Shown here piece after piece: positions 50,511-62,000 of a DNA stretch of 62,000 nt (positions are counted from its first letter, which is position 1; every line of letters begins with the position of its first letter). The position numbers were made by a program, and so were the translations under genes. The stretch is from positions 17,284,894 through 17,346,893 of the forward strand of contig CM022672.1 of NCBI GenBank assembly GCA_012295275.1. The letters are read 5' to 3'. Under the pieces are notes generated by a model. The model was not told the origin of the DNA. It ran no database searches and saw nothing but the letters and a program-made list of their open reading frames with translations. Source of the stretch: Chrysomallon squamiferum (taxonomy: Eukaryota; Mollusca; Gastropoda; Neomphalida; Peltospiridae).

Positions 50511-51320
50511 TCATAGTAAAAGTTAGCACTTACAACAACAATACTTTTATCATATGTTATTGCTACTATTAGTTGGAGTATATGTATATCAGAAATATTA
50601 TGTTAGTGTTGTAATAATTAACACTGAATTTTATTTTCAATGCTACTTTTATACTGATTTTTATGATTACTGTAGTTAATATCAAATTAAAATATGACTG
50701 CAATTATGACTACTACAAGCACATTAGAAATATATATCACATTTAATTGCCCTATTTCTGATGTGTAAGGTTGACATCTGAAATACCAAAACACATATTA
50801 TCCCAAAGACTCAGTTTTTCTAACTACTTTTGAAAATAGTATAGGTCTAGTGGTACTGGAAGATATGGTGAGTTACAATCATGTTGTAGTAATCTTGACA
50901 TAATGTTAGCTATTACAACCACTTCCCAACACACAAGTACAATCATTAATTTTGATAGGATAATATACTGCAATAGATTACTGAATGAAATATAATGCTT
51001 GTAATTGCATTTTGACATTATTTGTGAAACTGAAGCATAGGTACAGTCTAACTGTGTGTACTTTTATCTTTTTAATTTTGTTATCTACTACTACTCAAAA
51101 AAAAAACAAAAAAATAATAATAATAATAATCAAAAATATATATTTTTTATATCATCTTATTTTTCATTTTATTATTTTTTTTTTGTTTTTTTTTTATTAT
51201 AAAGGATAATTATATTCAAACACAGCAATATCCTATTTAGAAAAGATAAAACTATCTTCAAGTATAATATACATTGTTTGAAATTTTGAAAATACTGTTT
51301 TTTATTTATGTGTCTAATAA

Positions 51321-51435
51321 TTCTTTTTACATTATAAATTTCTTTTTTTAAACTATAAGCATTGCCTCTTTTTACATTATAAATTTCTTTTTTTTTAACT
51401 ATAAGCATTGCCTCTTTTTACACTATAAACATTGC
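51321..51435. repeat. 45-bp tandem repeat, about 2.5 copies
   Basis: Copies at 51321-51365 and 51366-51411 and a partial one to about 51435 share CTCTTTTTACATTATAAATT and AACTATAAGCATTGC. They differ mainly in the length of an inner T run. Confidence 0.85.
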
Positions 51436-52290
51436 TATGAGTTCAGGAACACATTTTATGGGTGTGTCAGCTATCCTATTTCCCAACATGTTTTCCTGGA
51501 GCACCACAGCTGGACCTGACCCTGTTATCTCTGAATTCTGACTGTGTTGTTCTTTCATGCCAAAAACATTGTTACAGTAAACCTTCTCTTATTGGTGTCT
51601 TCAAATTAAACAACCCTACTCACTAAGACACAGTTTAAATTAGAAATACACTGGTGCACTGTTTGTATCTCGAAAGATAATCTTCTTTTAAGGTTCATCC
51701 AAGTGTGATACGTTCTTTTTTAAACAAACTTTGGATAAATTAATTAGCTGTTATTGAATTAAGATTAAACTTCTGTCAATTACCTCAAGATTTTGAATAT
51801 GTGAAAATGGATAATATAAAAGTGCACTTTCCTGACTTTAACACTGGACCAATGCAAGAAAGAAATGTTTTACTTAATAAGACTCTGTACATTGTACATT
51901 TGCAATTACATGGAGCCAAAAACATGGGTAAGGGCTATACAGAATACAGCAGTGATAAAATAAAGGCCTATTGTTAGCAATAAAATTATGAAGTCCTATT
52001 TGATTTTCTCAAATAACAATTATAAACAAAGCCTAATAAATCATTTTCTGTGAAACATTTATTATTATTATTTTTTTACATTTGAATTAATATTGCAACA
52101 GTTATGAATTTCTTGTTATTTTATTTTAAAATATTATGTTGTGCATCTAAGAATTAAGAAAACATTAGGGAAAAATCAGAAGAAACTAAAGAAAAGACTC
52201 AAAACAAAACTAATATGTAAATAAAGCAGTGTTTGATCTAATATTACCTGAATATGACCCAAAATGCACAATACAACAATGAAACTACAA

Positions 52291-52314
52291 CACACACACA
52301 CACACACACACACA
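52291..52314 (+). repeat. (CA)n microsatellite
   Basis: A short uninterrupted CA run, followed nearby by an AT run (about 52328-52344). Confidence 0.85.
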
Positions 52315-55300
52315 TTTGAGCATATATGTATATATATATATATATTGCCTTCTACTTTTATACTAACAACAGTCAGCCATTTAAAGAATTGATTAATTAT
52401 TTATAGCAGGTATTTTTACAGATGGCTGTTTGTTGCACTAGATGACCTCTAGATATAAAATAATATACCTGTATAAAACAACAATGCCTGAAATTAGACA
52501 GCTGCTGATAATAGTTTCAACAATAATAAATCATTATTCTTTTATATATATACACACATACAGACATACATACACATATTTACTACAACTAACATTATTA
52601 TAATACAACTATAAATATTTTCAACTGATACTGTTAAAAAATAAAAATTTGTAATGGCCAATTTTTCAAAAAAAAAAATTCTGTATAGGAGTTTTACTGT
52701 AACCATAATAGTGGAAACATGCTTCCAAAAACAGAGATGCCCTGAATAAAAAGATAAGACACTGCTTATCAAGGAAGGACTTCACTAACAGTAACAATCT
52801 GGTCTCCACTGTGCCAGGCAATTTCCGCTTCATGCTTACTTCACAGCAGTTTGTTTTAGTATCTCAAGTTACTGTTTATTTTAAATGATGAGGTTGGAAA
52901 AAAAAATAAAAAATAAAAAAAATAAAAAATTCTTAAGAATTGTGTTGTGAATATTATTATAATCATCAAAAGGACCATTCGTGTCAAATCACCTTAAAAT
53001 AAAATGAAATAAAATTTTACTCCTGTTCCCTACGGATTTTATTACAACTTTCCATTTCTTGTTGGTTTATTATGGGTGTGATATGTGAACTGTGGAATAT
53101 TTCTTGCATGGAAAATCTCTGAAGCTTAGGAAATACTGCACTTAAATGTTTGTTTCTATTTTTCAAAATAAGCACAGGCACTATTTTAGACTTATTCATG
53201 AACAAGAAGAATCGCATTTCATAAATCAGATGTCACTGGAAAGGGAGTTCTATGTATGTCACTGGTCAAATAATTACTAACTGCAACTCTATGAGTGTAT
53301 GTCTTTGAAAGTAACAGAGACATGAAAGTAAATCAGATGTATGAAAAAAGAAATCAAAGGACATACAGACTTTACTCATACATATATGTACGTATCTCAA
53401 ATTGAAATTCAAGACACAAAATATACAAAATTAAACTTACATGTAATTAGGCTTTCCTTCTTTGCACATGCAATGTTTAAATTAATGTTATTAAACCAGA
53501 CTAACAATATACATGTGAATGATGCAGCCTCTTTCAGCCATTATTTATAACTCCCCGATGAAACGTGCCAGAATCCATATTCTTCAATTCCTAAGATATT
53601 TCTCTTTTACATGAAATATTTAAATTAAAACACAAACCTAACACTCTTAAAGCAAGCTTAAAGAAAGAAAAAAAAAAAAAAGCAACATTTGAATACCAAA
53701 AAGAAACTGAGCAATAACAAAAACATTTTAAAATAATAAGGACTTCATAAATGAACAAATATATGTTTTGACACCAAAAACAAACGGACATCTAATAAAT
53801 GTTCAAAGCTGAGAAAGCACACACCTTCATAAATAATATCTTACCTTTACTCTGGAGCCATGATCATTTAACAATCCAATTAAAGGAAATTTGGTCAGTG
53901 TAATTATTTCAAAAATTTATTTCAAAATGGTTCCGATTACACAAACGTGTTACTTGAAATGAGCCTCATTCCTGGCTGGCAATGTCAAACAGAATAAATG
54001 AATGTAAAATTGATTTTTTAGGGGGCTTTACTGCACAATGGCATGCAAAAGGAGATTAACAATTGTCTGCAGTCTAGAAAATACCAAGACAAATGTAAAA
54101 ATGTTACAGTATTGCCACTTTGCTTTGCATCACAAAATATGTACATAAATAGGTGATTGATGCAAGCCATTTTGTAAATTTTTTCTTTATGGTACTGTAC
54201 ATTTTTCAAAACCAAACAATAAATAAATAATGAGAATTTTTTAGATAAAAAATAATTAAATTTAAAAAAAAGAGGAAGAAAAAAATAAAATGCTGAATAA
54301 AATATAATACACATTTTGATCTTGTATTTAAGTTATTGTATTTATGTGAAGGTGAAGGCCTACTTTCTAGATATTATAAAATACTGAAAATATTTTGTTG
54401 ATATGCATATAATTGTTTTCACAGTAATAAAAATTAAATTACTATACATATAAATAATTATCACTTTAAAATGTGTTAATGACAAAATTTTACTTGTTGG
54501 CCTAAATAGCTTAAGATCTAATTTTTAAGTTTCTTTGGTAATTTTTTTTAATTATTTAATAAGTGCCAGCTTTTTGAAAAATATCCATTTAAAGATGCTA
54601 GATAACATTTTAATTATTATGGAAATGCCAGTCATTCTTCACTATTTAACTTCCAAACAATCTAATATTAATTTATTTTAGTTTTATGGTACTATGTTAA
54701 ATTAAATGCATAAAATCATATCTGATGTTTTTTGATTAACAGTTACAGTGTTAATGGTAGTAGTTGTAGTGATGGTGATAGTTGCGGTGATAGATGGTAC
54801 TAGTAGTTGTAGTAGTAGCAGTAAAAGTTTGGTAATTATTTTATCATACCATGAGACAGAAAATCCTAAGCCTGAGGTGTTTGCTGTCAAAAGTCATGAA
54901 CTTTTATTATTAGAAACATCTGCTACACATATGGTTTCTTGCTCACTGCCAATTTTCTCTTTATTATTATTTTTATATATCCTTTTTGTGCTTCTTACTA
55001 CAGTTAAATGCATATTACCATGCCAAAGGATTTGAAATTATTAAGTGAATTTTCTGTTGTAATTTATAAGATCTGAATTTCGAATGATTATTTGCTGCCA
55101 ATTTTTACTACTGCACTGCTCTCTATCTCTGATTATCATTTTAGTTGAGCATCATGTTACAATCAGACTAATAACAGTATTGAAGTTCTATTCTGAATCT
55201 ACATGATTATAATATGGGACTGTACATTTGTATAAATTAATCTGATATGAATCTATTTTCCATAACAAATGGGAATCTTTAATTGCAAGCGAAAATGTTT

Positions 55301-55419
55301 TTATGTACCAAAAACAGAAATTTAGTAAATTTATGACAACTGTGAAAACATATCAGTGTATTTTATATTAATAGATACAGAAAACAGGAAAACCAAACTA
55401 ATGTCATTACTTGGGTTAC

Positions 55420-55494
55420 TCTTGTTGATAAGCATCCAAGGATCTCTTTCAAGCATGTTCCCCAAAAATCCAGAAATAAAGCTGTTGCCTCCCG
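55420..55494 (-). other. Weak candidate exon in the upstream intron
   Basis: On the minus strand 75 nt lie between GGTACAG and a donor-like GTAACC and are open as GGNSFISGFLGNMLERDPWM then LINK. Entry and exit phases are both 1, which would feed the two-base-entry frame of the exon at 41229. The splice signals are poor and I recognise no family, so it may be chance. Confidence 0.15.
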
Positions 55495-58375
55495 CTGTAC
55501 CTTAACAACACCAGTTTATTTATTCAGTCACAAGAAACATCCTAAATACTAAATAAATGCTGGTAAATGCATCCATTATTGCTGGACTTGGTAAATCTTG
55601 ATAATCAGACAGTGTACAGATGCCAGAAGAGTGTTAAAAGATGGTAGATAAAAATAACATTAAATGTAAACTTCCTCTGATGTGGAGGTTACTTTGTAAT
55701 GTTTGAGGCCAGTTTAAACATACATCAATTCCTGAGTGACTGTGGGCAGAGACAATTAAGTCTTCTTTGCGTATCTGTAGCAGATAACAGTATTTTGTAA
55801 TCAAGACTTCCATTATGTATGCTATCATCTTCAACTTTAATTTAAACCCAGGCAGGATTCTATGCCTAAACAACTTGCAGATAAGTTTTAATACTTTTAA
55901 AAATAATTATTCAGAACTGAAAAAATATGATTTAAAGTTGTTATTTATTGTTGTTGTTGTGATTCATTTTGTTACAGTTTTTAATAAATTGTTGATTGTA
56001 CACAAATGAAGAATGTTACATCCAATATCCTACCTTTGCTACAATGTGATTAAATTAATTTAAAAACAAACTATTATCATGCCTTATAAATACTTCCACT
56101 TCAATATAATCATTATTAAACCCAGAAGTAATATTTTATTTACTAAAGTTAGTGATCAGGAATCTTACAAAAGATTTGTGATTAAAGTGAAGGTCACCCA
56201 ATTTCAAAATGAACTGATTAAGTTGCTAATGCTGCCAAGATATGGATCCAAATACCTATCAGCATGCAACTGAAAAATATGACAACTATGCCTTCATAAC
56301 TTGTTGGATAAGGGAGAAAAAAATAAGGTTCTTCAAAATCCCAGGTGGCTCTTAATAGTTTCGGTGTCTGTTCTACCAACAGGTAAACAGTTTAAACAAA
56401 CCTGGCTAACGAGGTGTGAGCTAACTACTTGAGGAAACAATATGTTACATCAGGGCGAGTTATTATAAACACAAAAAAGGATCATGTGGTCATATGGTGT
56501 GTGATTTAGTTAAAGCAAACCTTGATACTTGCCAAGAATTCCCTAACCAAGTAATTTCATTATTCAGCTCTAGAGCATACATTTTTTTTTTTTTTTTTTG
56601 ATCTCTTCAGGCTAGAATGCAGATAAGTAGCACTTAATAATAAAAACATGCAGATTTACACACAATGCTGAAAAAAAACATTACTACCTTTGAGCAGGAT
56701 GTAGTTTATAAGTATTTAGATTTGTTAAAGGATCACTAGGTTCTGTGATCAATCTGCTTTGATCTCAACTTAGTTACATCATGGATCAATTCCTGGATCA
56801 TATTTTATGTTTTAGTCAAATATTTACATCCAGTCTTGGGTCAAACAAATCTGCAAAAAGCTTTTGTCAATGTTGGTGTCATGTTCCAAATGTGAAATAA
56901 GAAAAGACTTGTTAATAATGTTAGATATATTTCTTTCATCCAAACAGTTGCCAATATATATATATTAAAATTTCAACTCAAAATTTCTTTGCAAAACTTC
57001 TTATTTACTTGCATTTGAATGTTAATAATTTACAGTTGAAAAAAAATAATTAGAGAAATAAAGGTCTCACAAGAAAACTACCATAAACAACTCAACTTTA
57101 GATAAGAATGTTTTTTTGTTTTTTTTTTTAAATGGATCATCCTTTTTAAAAACATATTTTTTCTGTGACTTGCAGATAAATGCCCGATAACCTACTGTAC
57201 AAGAATTATACTTGTCAGTTTGATAAGTGGATAAATGAATAAATGTTAACTGTTTAAATTGAAAAAAAAAAAACTTTGTATGTAGATTTGCTGAAGCAGA
57301 GAATGTCAGTTTAAAGGACAAACTGGACCATTCCAATGAATTTGGAATATCAAATAATCCTAATGAAACACTGAAATACTCGTGGGTCTTTTACTTATTT
57401 TACTATAACAACCATGCAGCAGTCCTAAGTTTGTACCAAGGAAAGTAAAACAAATGAAAATTCTGGTACACACAACAGTAATATTCATTGTTTAATCAAG
57501 TGCATGCAAGTGCTGTCATTTGTGGACCACAGAACTAACCATGATGAACTAAGAAATGGAGAATGGATGCTGCAAAATAATTATCTTTTATACAGTTATC
57601 TCATTTATCATTTATAGTAGGACCATTTCAAATATTTTATTTATGAATAGGATTATACTCCATCACTTTAAAAAATTTCACTATATTTTTCAGAGAAAAA
57701 AACAATGTTGGAATTAAAAAGGCCATACAGTACAAAGATTACATTCTCTAATCCAATGATTAGTTTAACTATAATAAAATATTTTATAAAATACTAAACA
57801 AAACTTTTTACTGCACTTTGCTGGTGTTTTTCTCTTAAAAAGGATTAAAGAGAATATCAAAGGTAATGCTTGGTGAAGGCGTCCCATTAATCTGACAGGT
57901 GGTAATCCCTCTCCATTAGTCAGGTGTTAAATGAGGCCTGGACTTACTGACCAGATGACCACAACACACATTCTCTGGTACTTACTGTATATAAAGTGGA
58001 TCATTTTCATCAGGTGTTAAAATGATGGCTGTGTAATGAATGCGTAACCATTACAAGATCATACTTAATGTCTACAAGATTTACTGTACACATATGCCTA
58101 CATTATTGTGTGGTATGTTTCTGTATGTTATATTGACATTGTATCGATGTATGTGTATGTAAATCCTATTTTTAAAATCCTTTAATAAAAAAGTTGAAAT
58201 AATGAAAAAATTAAATATTAAAAACAAACATACACACACAACAGAGAACTGTTAAGTAACATCCATGGGTAATTATCATAATTTTACCTTTTTTGATCAT
58301 ATAAAATTAACAAATATGATTAATGAGGTTTCTTTATATAAATGCATGAATGCATGTGTGAGATATATTTTGTAT

Positions 58376-58411
58376 GTATATATATATGTATATATATATA
58401 TATATATATAC
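58376..58411 (+). repeat. (TA)n microsatellite with TATG variants
   Basis: TATA units interrupted by TATG. Confidence 0.9.
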
Positions 58412-58564
58412 ATTTATTATTTTATTTTTTTCCATGTAGGCCGCCTATACATTATTAATATTATGAATTTATTTTATTACTGGACAATATCCTTTTTACT
58501 TATTAATATAGCTGAACAACTGTAAACATATAAAGTAAATTAAAAAACTAAAACTTTGTAACAA

Positions 58565-58710
58565 CCACCACCTGCTGTTTTAGCTGCCTCTTGCCCCGTA
58601 CATCTTGAACAGTGTGCATCCTAAGCCAATTTTTCTAATTTCGGCTTTCTAACTCATTGAAATTTCTCTTCATCACTGCTTCAATTGACATGGTATTAGA
58701 AGAATGCTTG
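58565..58710 (-). pseudogene. Possible decayed coding fragment
   Basis: The minus strand reads NTMSIEAVMKRNFNELESRN, a TAG stop, then KNWLRMHTVQDVRGKRQLKQ and QVVVVTKF in one frame. The composition is protein-like but no family was recognised. It could be a relic of a mobile element or a chance open frame. Confidence 0.2.
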
Positions 58711-59549
58711 TAATTTGGCAACTGTTTGTAGTGTCAGGACATGAAGGGAAAGATAAAAGGAACTTGTACATTTTAGATCCGTGTTTAGTGCTGTCAATAG
58801 TAGGGAACTGATGTAGCAGCATGCATGGTTCACTTCTCATCAGAAACAGGTGAACAAGGAATTTGTGTTTGATGTATGTACAAACATGTCACATTTGTTT
58901 TTATTTTGTGGCTTTGGTTTAATGCAGAATAATCTCTTCACAAGGATACATGCATGTATACATACAAAGAGAGAGAGAGAGAGATCATTCAATAAATCTT
59001 ATGTAAATTTCTAATTGTTATTTTTAAATTTACATTAATAAAATGTACACAAACAGAGAACTGTTAAGTAATAGGTGTATCATATCTGTAGGTGTAATTA
59101 TTATAATTTGACCTTTACTGGTCATAAAATATATGAATATGATGATTAATGAGGTTCCTTTATCAACAATTTAGCAGGTCAGGGACAAATCTTTAGGCAG
59201 TTAAGTTCAGGTAACATGGCTTAATGATGTCAAACTGTAAAAACCATGTTTCAGAAATATATATATCATTTTATAAGTGTTCATGGATTCATGTATGTGT
59301 GTTTGAATATACAGTCCTATATAAAATAACAACAACAGTCAAAGTTATTTTACAATATGCATCTTTAACTTTAAGTATCTAAATTATGCGAACACAACAT
59401 TCCTCCAACCCAGTAAACCTGGCACATCTTCTACATCAATCCACAAGTACATGGAAAAACCACAAAGTTTTACATATGTACATACAACACTTTGAAAAAA
59501 CAATGTTCAAGTTACAAAATGAACAGTTTTAACAAGCAGGTGACTGACA

Positions 59550-60120
59550 TTCCACGGCACTGTGAAATTCACAACTAAATAAATAATTACGTTTGACAAA
59601 CAATGCCGTTTCACCTGTTACTCATCCAACGTGACTCATAAAGGCGTACTTTCTCTGAAATCTAGGCTACAAGTTACAGCTTTGTCACCAGCCATGAATC
59701 AATAGTTCTAAACCGGTCTGCTCACAAACAGCAGCATGTTGTCTGTGGAATGACCCAGTGCCACGGCCAATTATTAAATAAAGAACCAGCGCTCTGAACA
59801 AAGGCTTAATTAAGCTGTTTTATTTTTATCTTAAAGGAGAAGTATACCAGAAATTAGTTATCGTGTATAAACAAATTTCAAAATAGCAGATTAATTACAA
59901 AATACAAAAATCAGTGTTGTACACTTCAAGATGTATAACTGTCTTTTTTTCTTCAGTAGAACTGGTAAAAGAATATCAAGACTAATATGGATCACTGAAG
60001 ATGGTTAGCTGGGCCAAGCCATTTGCAGTGAGAATTTAATTATAGCTCAGCTAGACAGACAATTTACTTCTAATAAGACTGATTTTCTTTCTTTTCTCCA
60101 CGTTGACCTTTTTTTAAATT
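59550..60120. other. Higher-complexity, less AT-rich block
   Basis: Compared with its surroundings this block lacks homopolymers and microsatellites and carries GC-containing words (GGCGTACTTTC, AACCGGTCTGCTCAC, GTGCCACGGCCAATTA). There is no open reading frame of note. It could be an enhancer, an alternative first exon or promoter, or an old repeat. This is inference from composition only. Confidence 0.2.
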
Positions 60121-62000
60121 GTTTTTATCTTTTTTTTGGGGGGGGGAGATGAGTTGTGTTTGTTTTTAGAGGTTGTTTAATGATTACCTAAAAGAGGAAA
60201 TCTGCTATCAATTAACAGCAAGGTATATTTTGTGTGCATCTTCCTATAGTTAAGACAGCTCACACCCACTGCCTCTGTTCACAGAAATTCTTCTATTACA
60301 TGGGATTGATTTGCCCAAATGTTTCAACAGATAAAAACAAAAGTACCAATTTCATCGTGTTATGCCAAAATTTTACCTACTGAGAGCAGATGCCACATCC
60401 ATGCTTCCCAAGTCATGTATTCATGCTTTTTTTTTAAATGTGCTAAGCACTGACTAAATGAATAATTGTTCATTTTGATGATAAGATGCTGCACCATGAT
60501 TCACACAACTTGAAAGATGATACAAAATTATTAAGAAGATACAAGTGGAATTTACAGATGGTATGGATCAATCTACATGGTTTAATAAACTATTTAAATA
60601 CATTCATTGATCTGAAGTTCCAATATGATAAATGAATTCAGTAATAAAATAAATGACAATATGTAACAGCATCACAACTTATATTTACATTTAGTAGTTA
60701 TCTGATATGATGTAATGAATTTTCATGAACACAATATGCAGCTTTTCATTACATCTAGTATCAACAAAATAACGAAGCAGAAAAAATATATATTAAGATA
60801 TAATTAAATAAACAGATCATCTGTATTAAGGTGATTAAAAACATATAAGTTTTGCTTTTTCTTCATTCATTAACGTCATCATATTAAAAGGCAACCAAAC
60901 AAAATAATTTTATCATAATTATAATAAATGTAGACGTATTCATTTTTGGTTATACTGCATGCATGGTTTATTAGCAGCTTTAAAGTAACATTGAAGGCCC
61001 AACAACATTTTTATGGGCATTTTTAAAAATAGTTTTTTTAGGGAAAAATAGCGCTTTTGTACCATTATATTAGTTCTGGTTTTAACTATCACCAGCACTG
61101 ACCATAAGATACTACCAATCTTGAAATCAATGGCTTAACTATGGCTGGTAATCGTAAATAATAAAGTAAAATTTATATTATAAAAAAAAGTTTTAAAATA
61201 TATTCCATTCTTATGGTGTAACGAATTGAAACTTTTATCTGTTAAAGTTCACAGTAAAATAATGACTTCTGACATGCTCAATTATTTTGGATGTTCTCAA
61301 TAGGTCAGATTGGCCAGGATGGAGAATACAAATAAATTACTGCGATGTGATGCAACATGTTTAACACAGGCATTATCTACTGACACAGTAACAGATGTCT
61401 GGGAAAGATAATAACAGTTTCTACTATAATTAGAGAGTGAATATGTCAAATCCAAATGGTCGAACCAATTCCAGAGAATGAAGGTGAGGGAATACTTCCC
61501 ATGACATAAAATGGTTCGTGAATATATTACATCTGTCACTCAGATATTTAACCTGTTTACTTTACATGTAGAAAACAAAAATAAAACATTCACAAAAGTA
61601 AAAGTGGATTTTATAAAGAATTTAGAAAAAAATACAACAGAATTACTTATCATTTTTACTCAGGTGAACATTCTGTGTCGTCATGAATATAAGCCATATT
61701 TATATACATCTACATACTTACTAATGTTATTAATCAAATGATATACATATATTACCTGCATTTTCTAAAGAAGAATACCATAATGCCAAAAGAAAGTAAG
61801 ACAACCTTCAAGTAATGCCAACCTAGTTTACCATAATTCTGAGTCCGAATAAGATAATATCAAATATGCAATAAAAAGGTCACCGAGACATTCATTTCGG
61901 TTTGCAAACCAAAATATTGATCAGCTCAGTGCAACCGATTACTTCACGTAGAGCTAATATTTCTCCATCCATTTGAACAAATTGCTGTCGACTCAGCACA

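Larger units (their letters stand above)
58235..59163. repeat. Duplicated segment, about 110 bp, about 810 bp apart
   Basis: 58235-58338 and 59046-59163 share CAGAGAACTGTTAAGTAA, GGTAATTAT(C/T)ATAATTT, ACCTTT---GGTCATA-like sequence, ATGATTAATGAGGTT and CTTTAT in the same order. One copy has an insertion. Confidence 0.75.
41230..62000 (-). other. Large upstream intron or 5' region of abLIM
   Basis: More than 20 kb with no convincing exon and no LIM-domain Cys/His pattern on either strand. It contains a SINE-like piece (41478-41575), CA/TG and AT microsatellites, degenerate tandem repeats (48.0-48.6 and 49.3-50.1 kb), TAG trinucleotide arrays (50.4 and 54.75 kb), a duplicated segment (58.24/59.05 kb) and a higher-complexity block at about 59.55-60.1 kb. 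Confidence 0.5.

Noticed and set aside
50323-50526. Open frames encoding poly-Val or poly-Ser
   Set aside because: They are translations of a TAG trinucleotide array.
51430-51600. Minus-strand 56-codon open frame (…HSQNSEITGSGPAVV…)
   Set aside because: Protein-like in composition, but no splice sites in a usable phase and no recognised family; probably chance or an old repeat.
53790-53870. Possible 5' UTR exon (minus strand, ...CTCCAGAGTAAAG/gtaaga)
   Set aside because: Only a donor-like site is present. The nearby ATG is followed by an early stop, and no acceptor or promoter was recognised.

Overview
The window is animal nuclear DNA. It is strongly AT-rich, densely packed with microsatellites (TTTTA, ATT, AT, CA and GA arrays and long A/T runs), and its genes consist of short exons separated by large introns with GT-AG borders. 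The two proteins resemble known animal families, and the intron style and repeats suggest a lophotrochozoan, perhaps a mollusc. The species cannot be fixed from the sequence alone. No prokaryotic operon, CRISPR array or intact transposase or reverse transcriptase was seen.

Two genes lie tail to tail. (1) On the + strand, the last four coding exons (598-817, 7719-7863, 8215-8345, 9369-9482) of a DOCK180-type (DOCK1/2/5, Mbc, CED-5) Rac exchange factor run to a TGA at 9480-9482. They encode the Ser/Pro-rich C-terminal tail, with two PxLPxK-type motifs expected to bind the Crk adaptor SH3 domain. A strong candidate poly(A) site lies at about 12086-12110. (2) On the - strand, fifteen exons from 41229 down to a stop at 19968-19970 encode the linker and villin headpiece of an actin-binding LIM protein (abLIM/dematin/UNC-115 family). 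Splice phases agree at every one of its 14 internal junctions. The N-terminal LIM domains are not visible and are presumably upstream, beyond base 62000. Both proteins act on the actin cytoskeleton, one as an activator of Rac and the other as an actin binder.

Layout: 1-9482 DOCK exons and introns; 9483 to about 12110 DOCK 3' UTR; about 12111-13530 intergenic, with a roughly 30-bp minisatellite; about 13530-19967 probable long 3' UTR of abLIM, with duplicated blocks carrying a hairpin; 19968-41229 abLIM exons; 41230-62000 one large upstream intron (or 5' region) holding SINE-like and degenerate repeats and a few weak exon candidates.

The observations most worth checking are the triplicated 3'-UTR hairpin with a compensatory base-pair change, an abLIM exon whose first ~130 bases are open in two frames with a possible one-base homopolymer indel, a 21-nt in-frame microexon, a probable GC-AG intron in DOCK, and DOCK acceptors that sit directly on microsatellite pyrimidine tracts.
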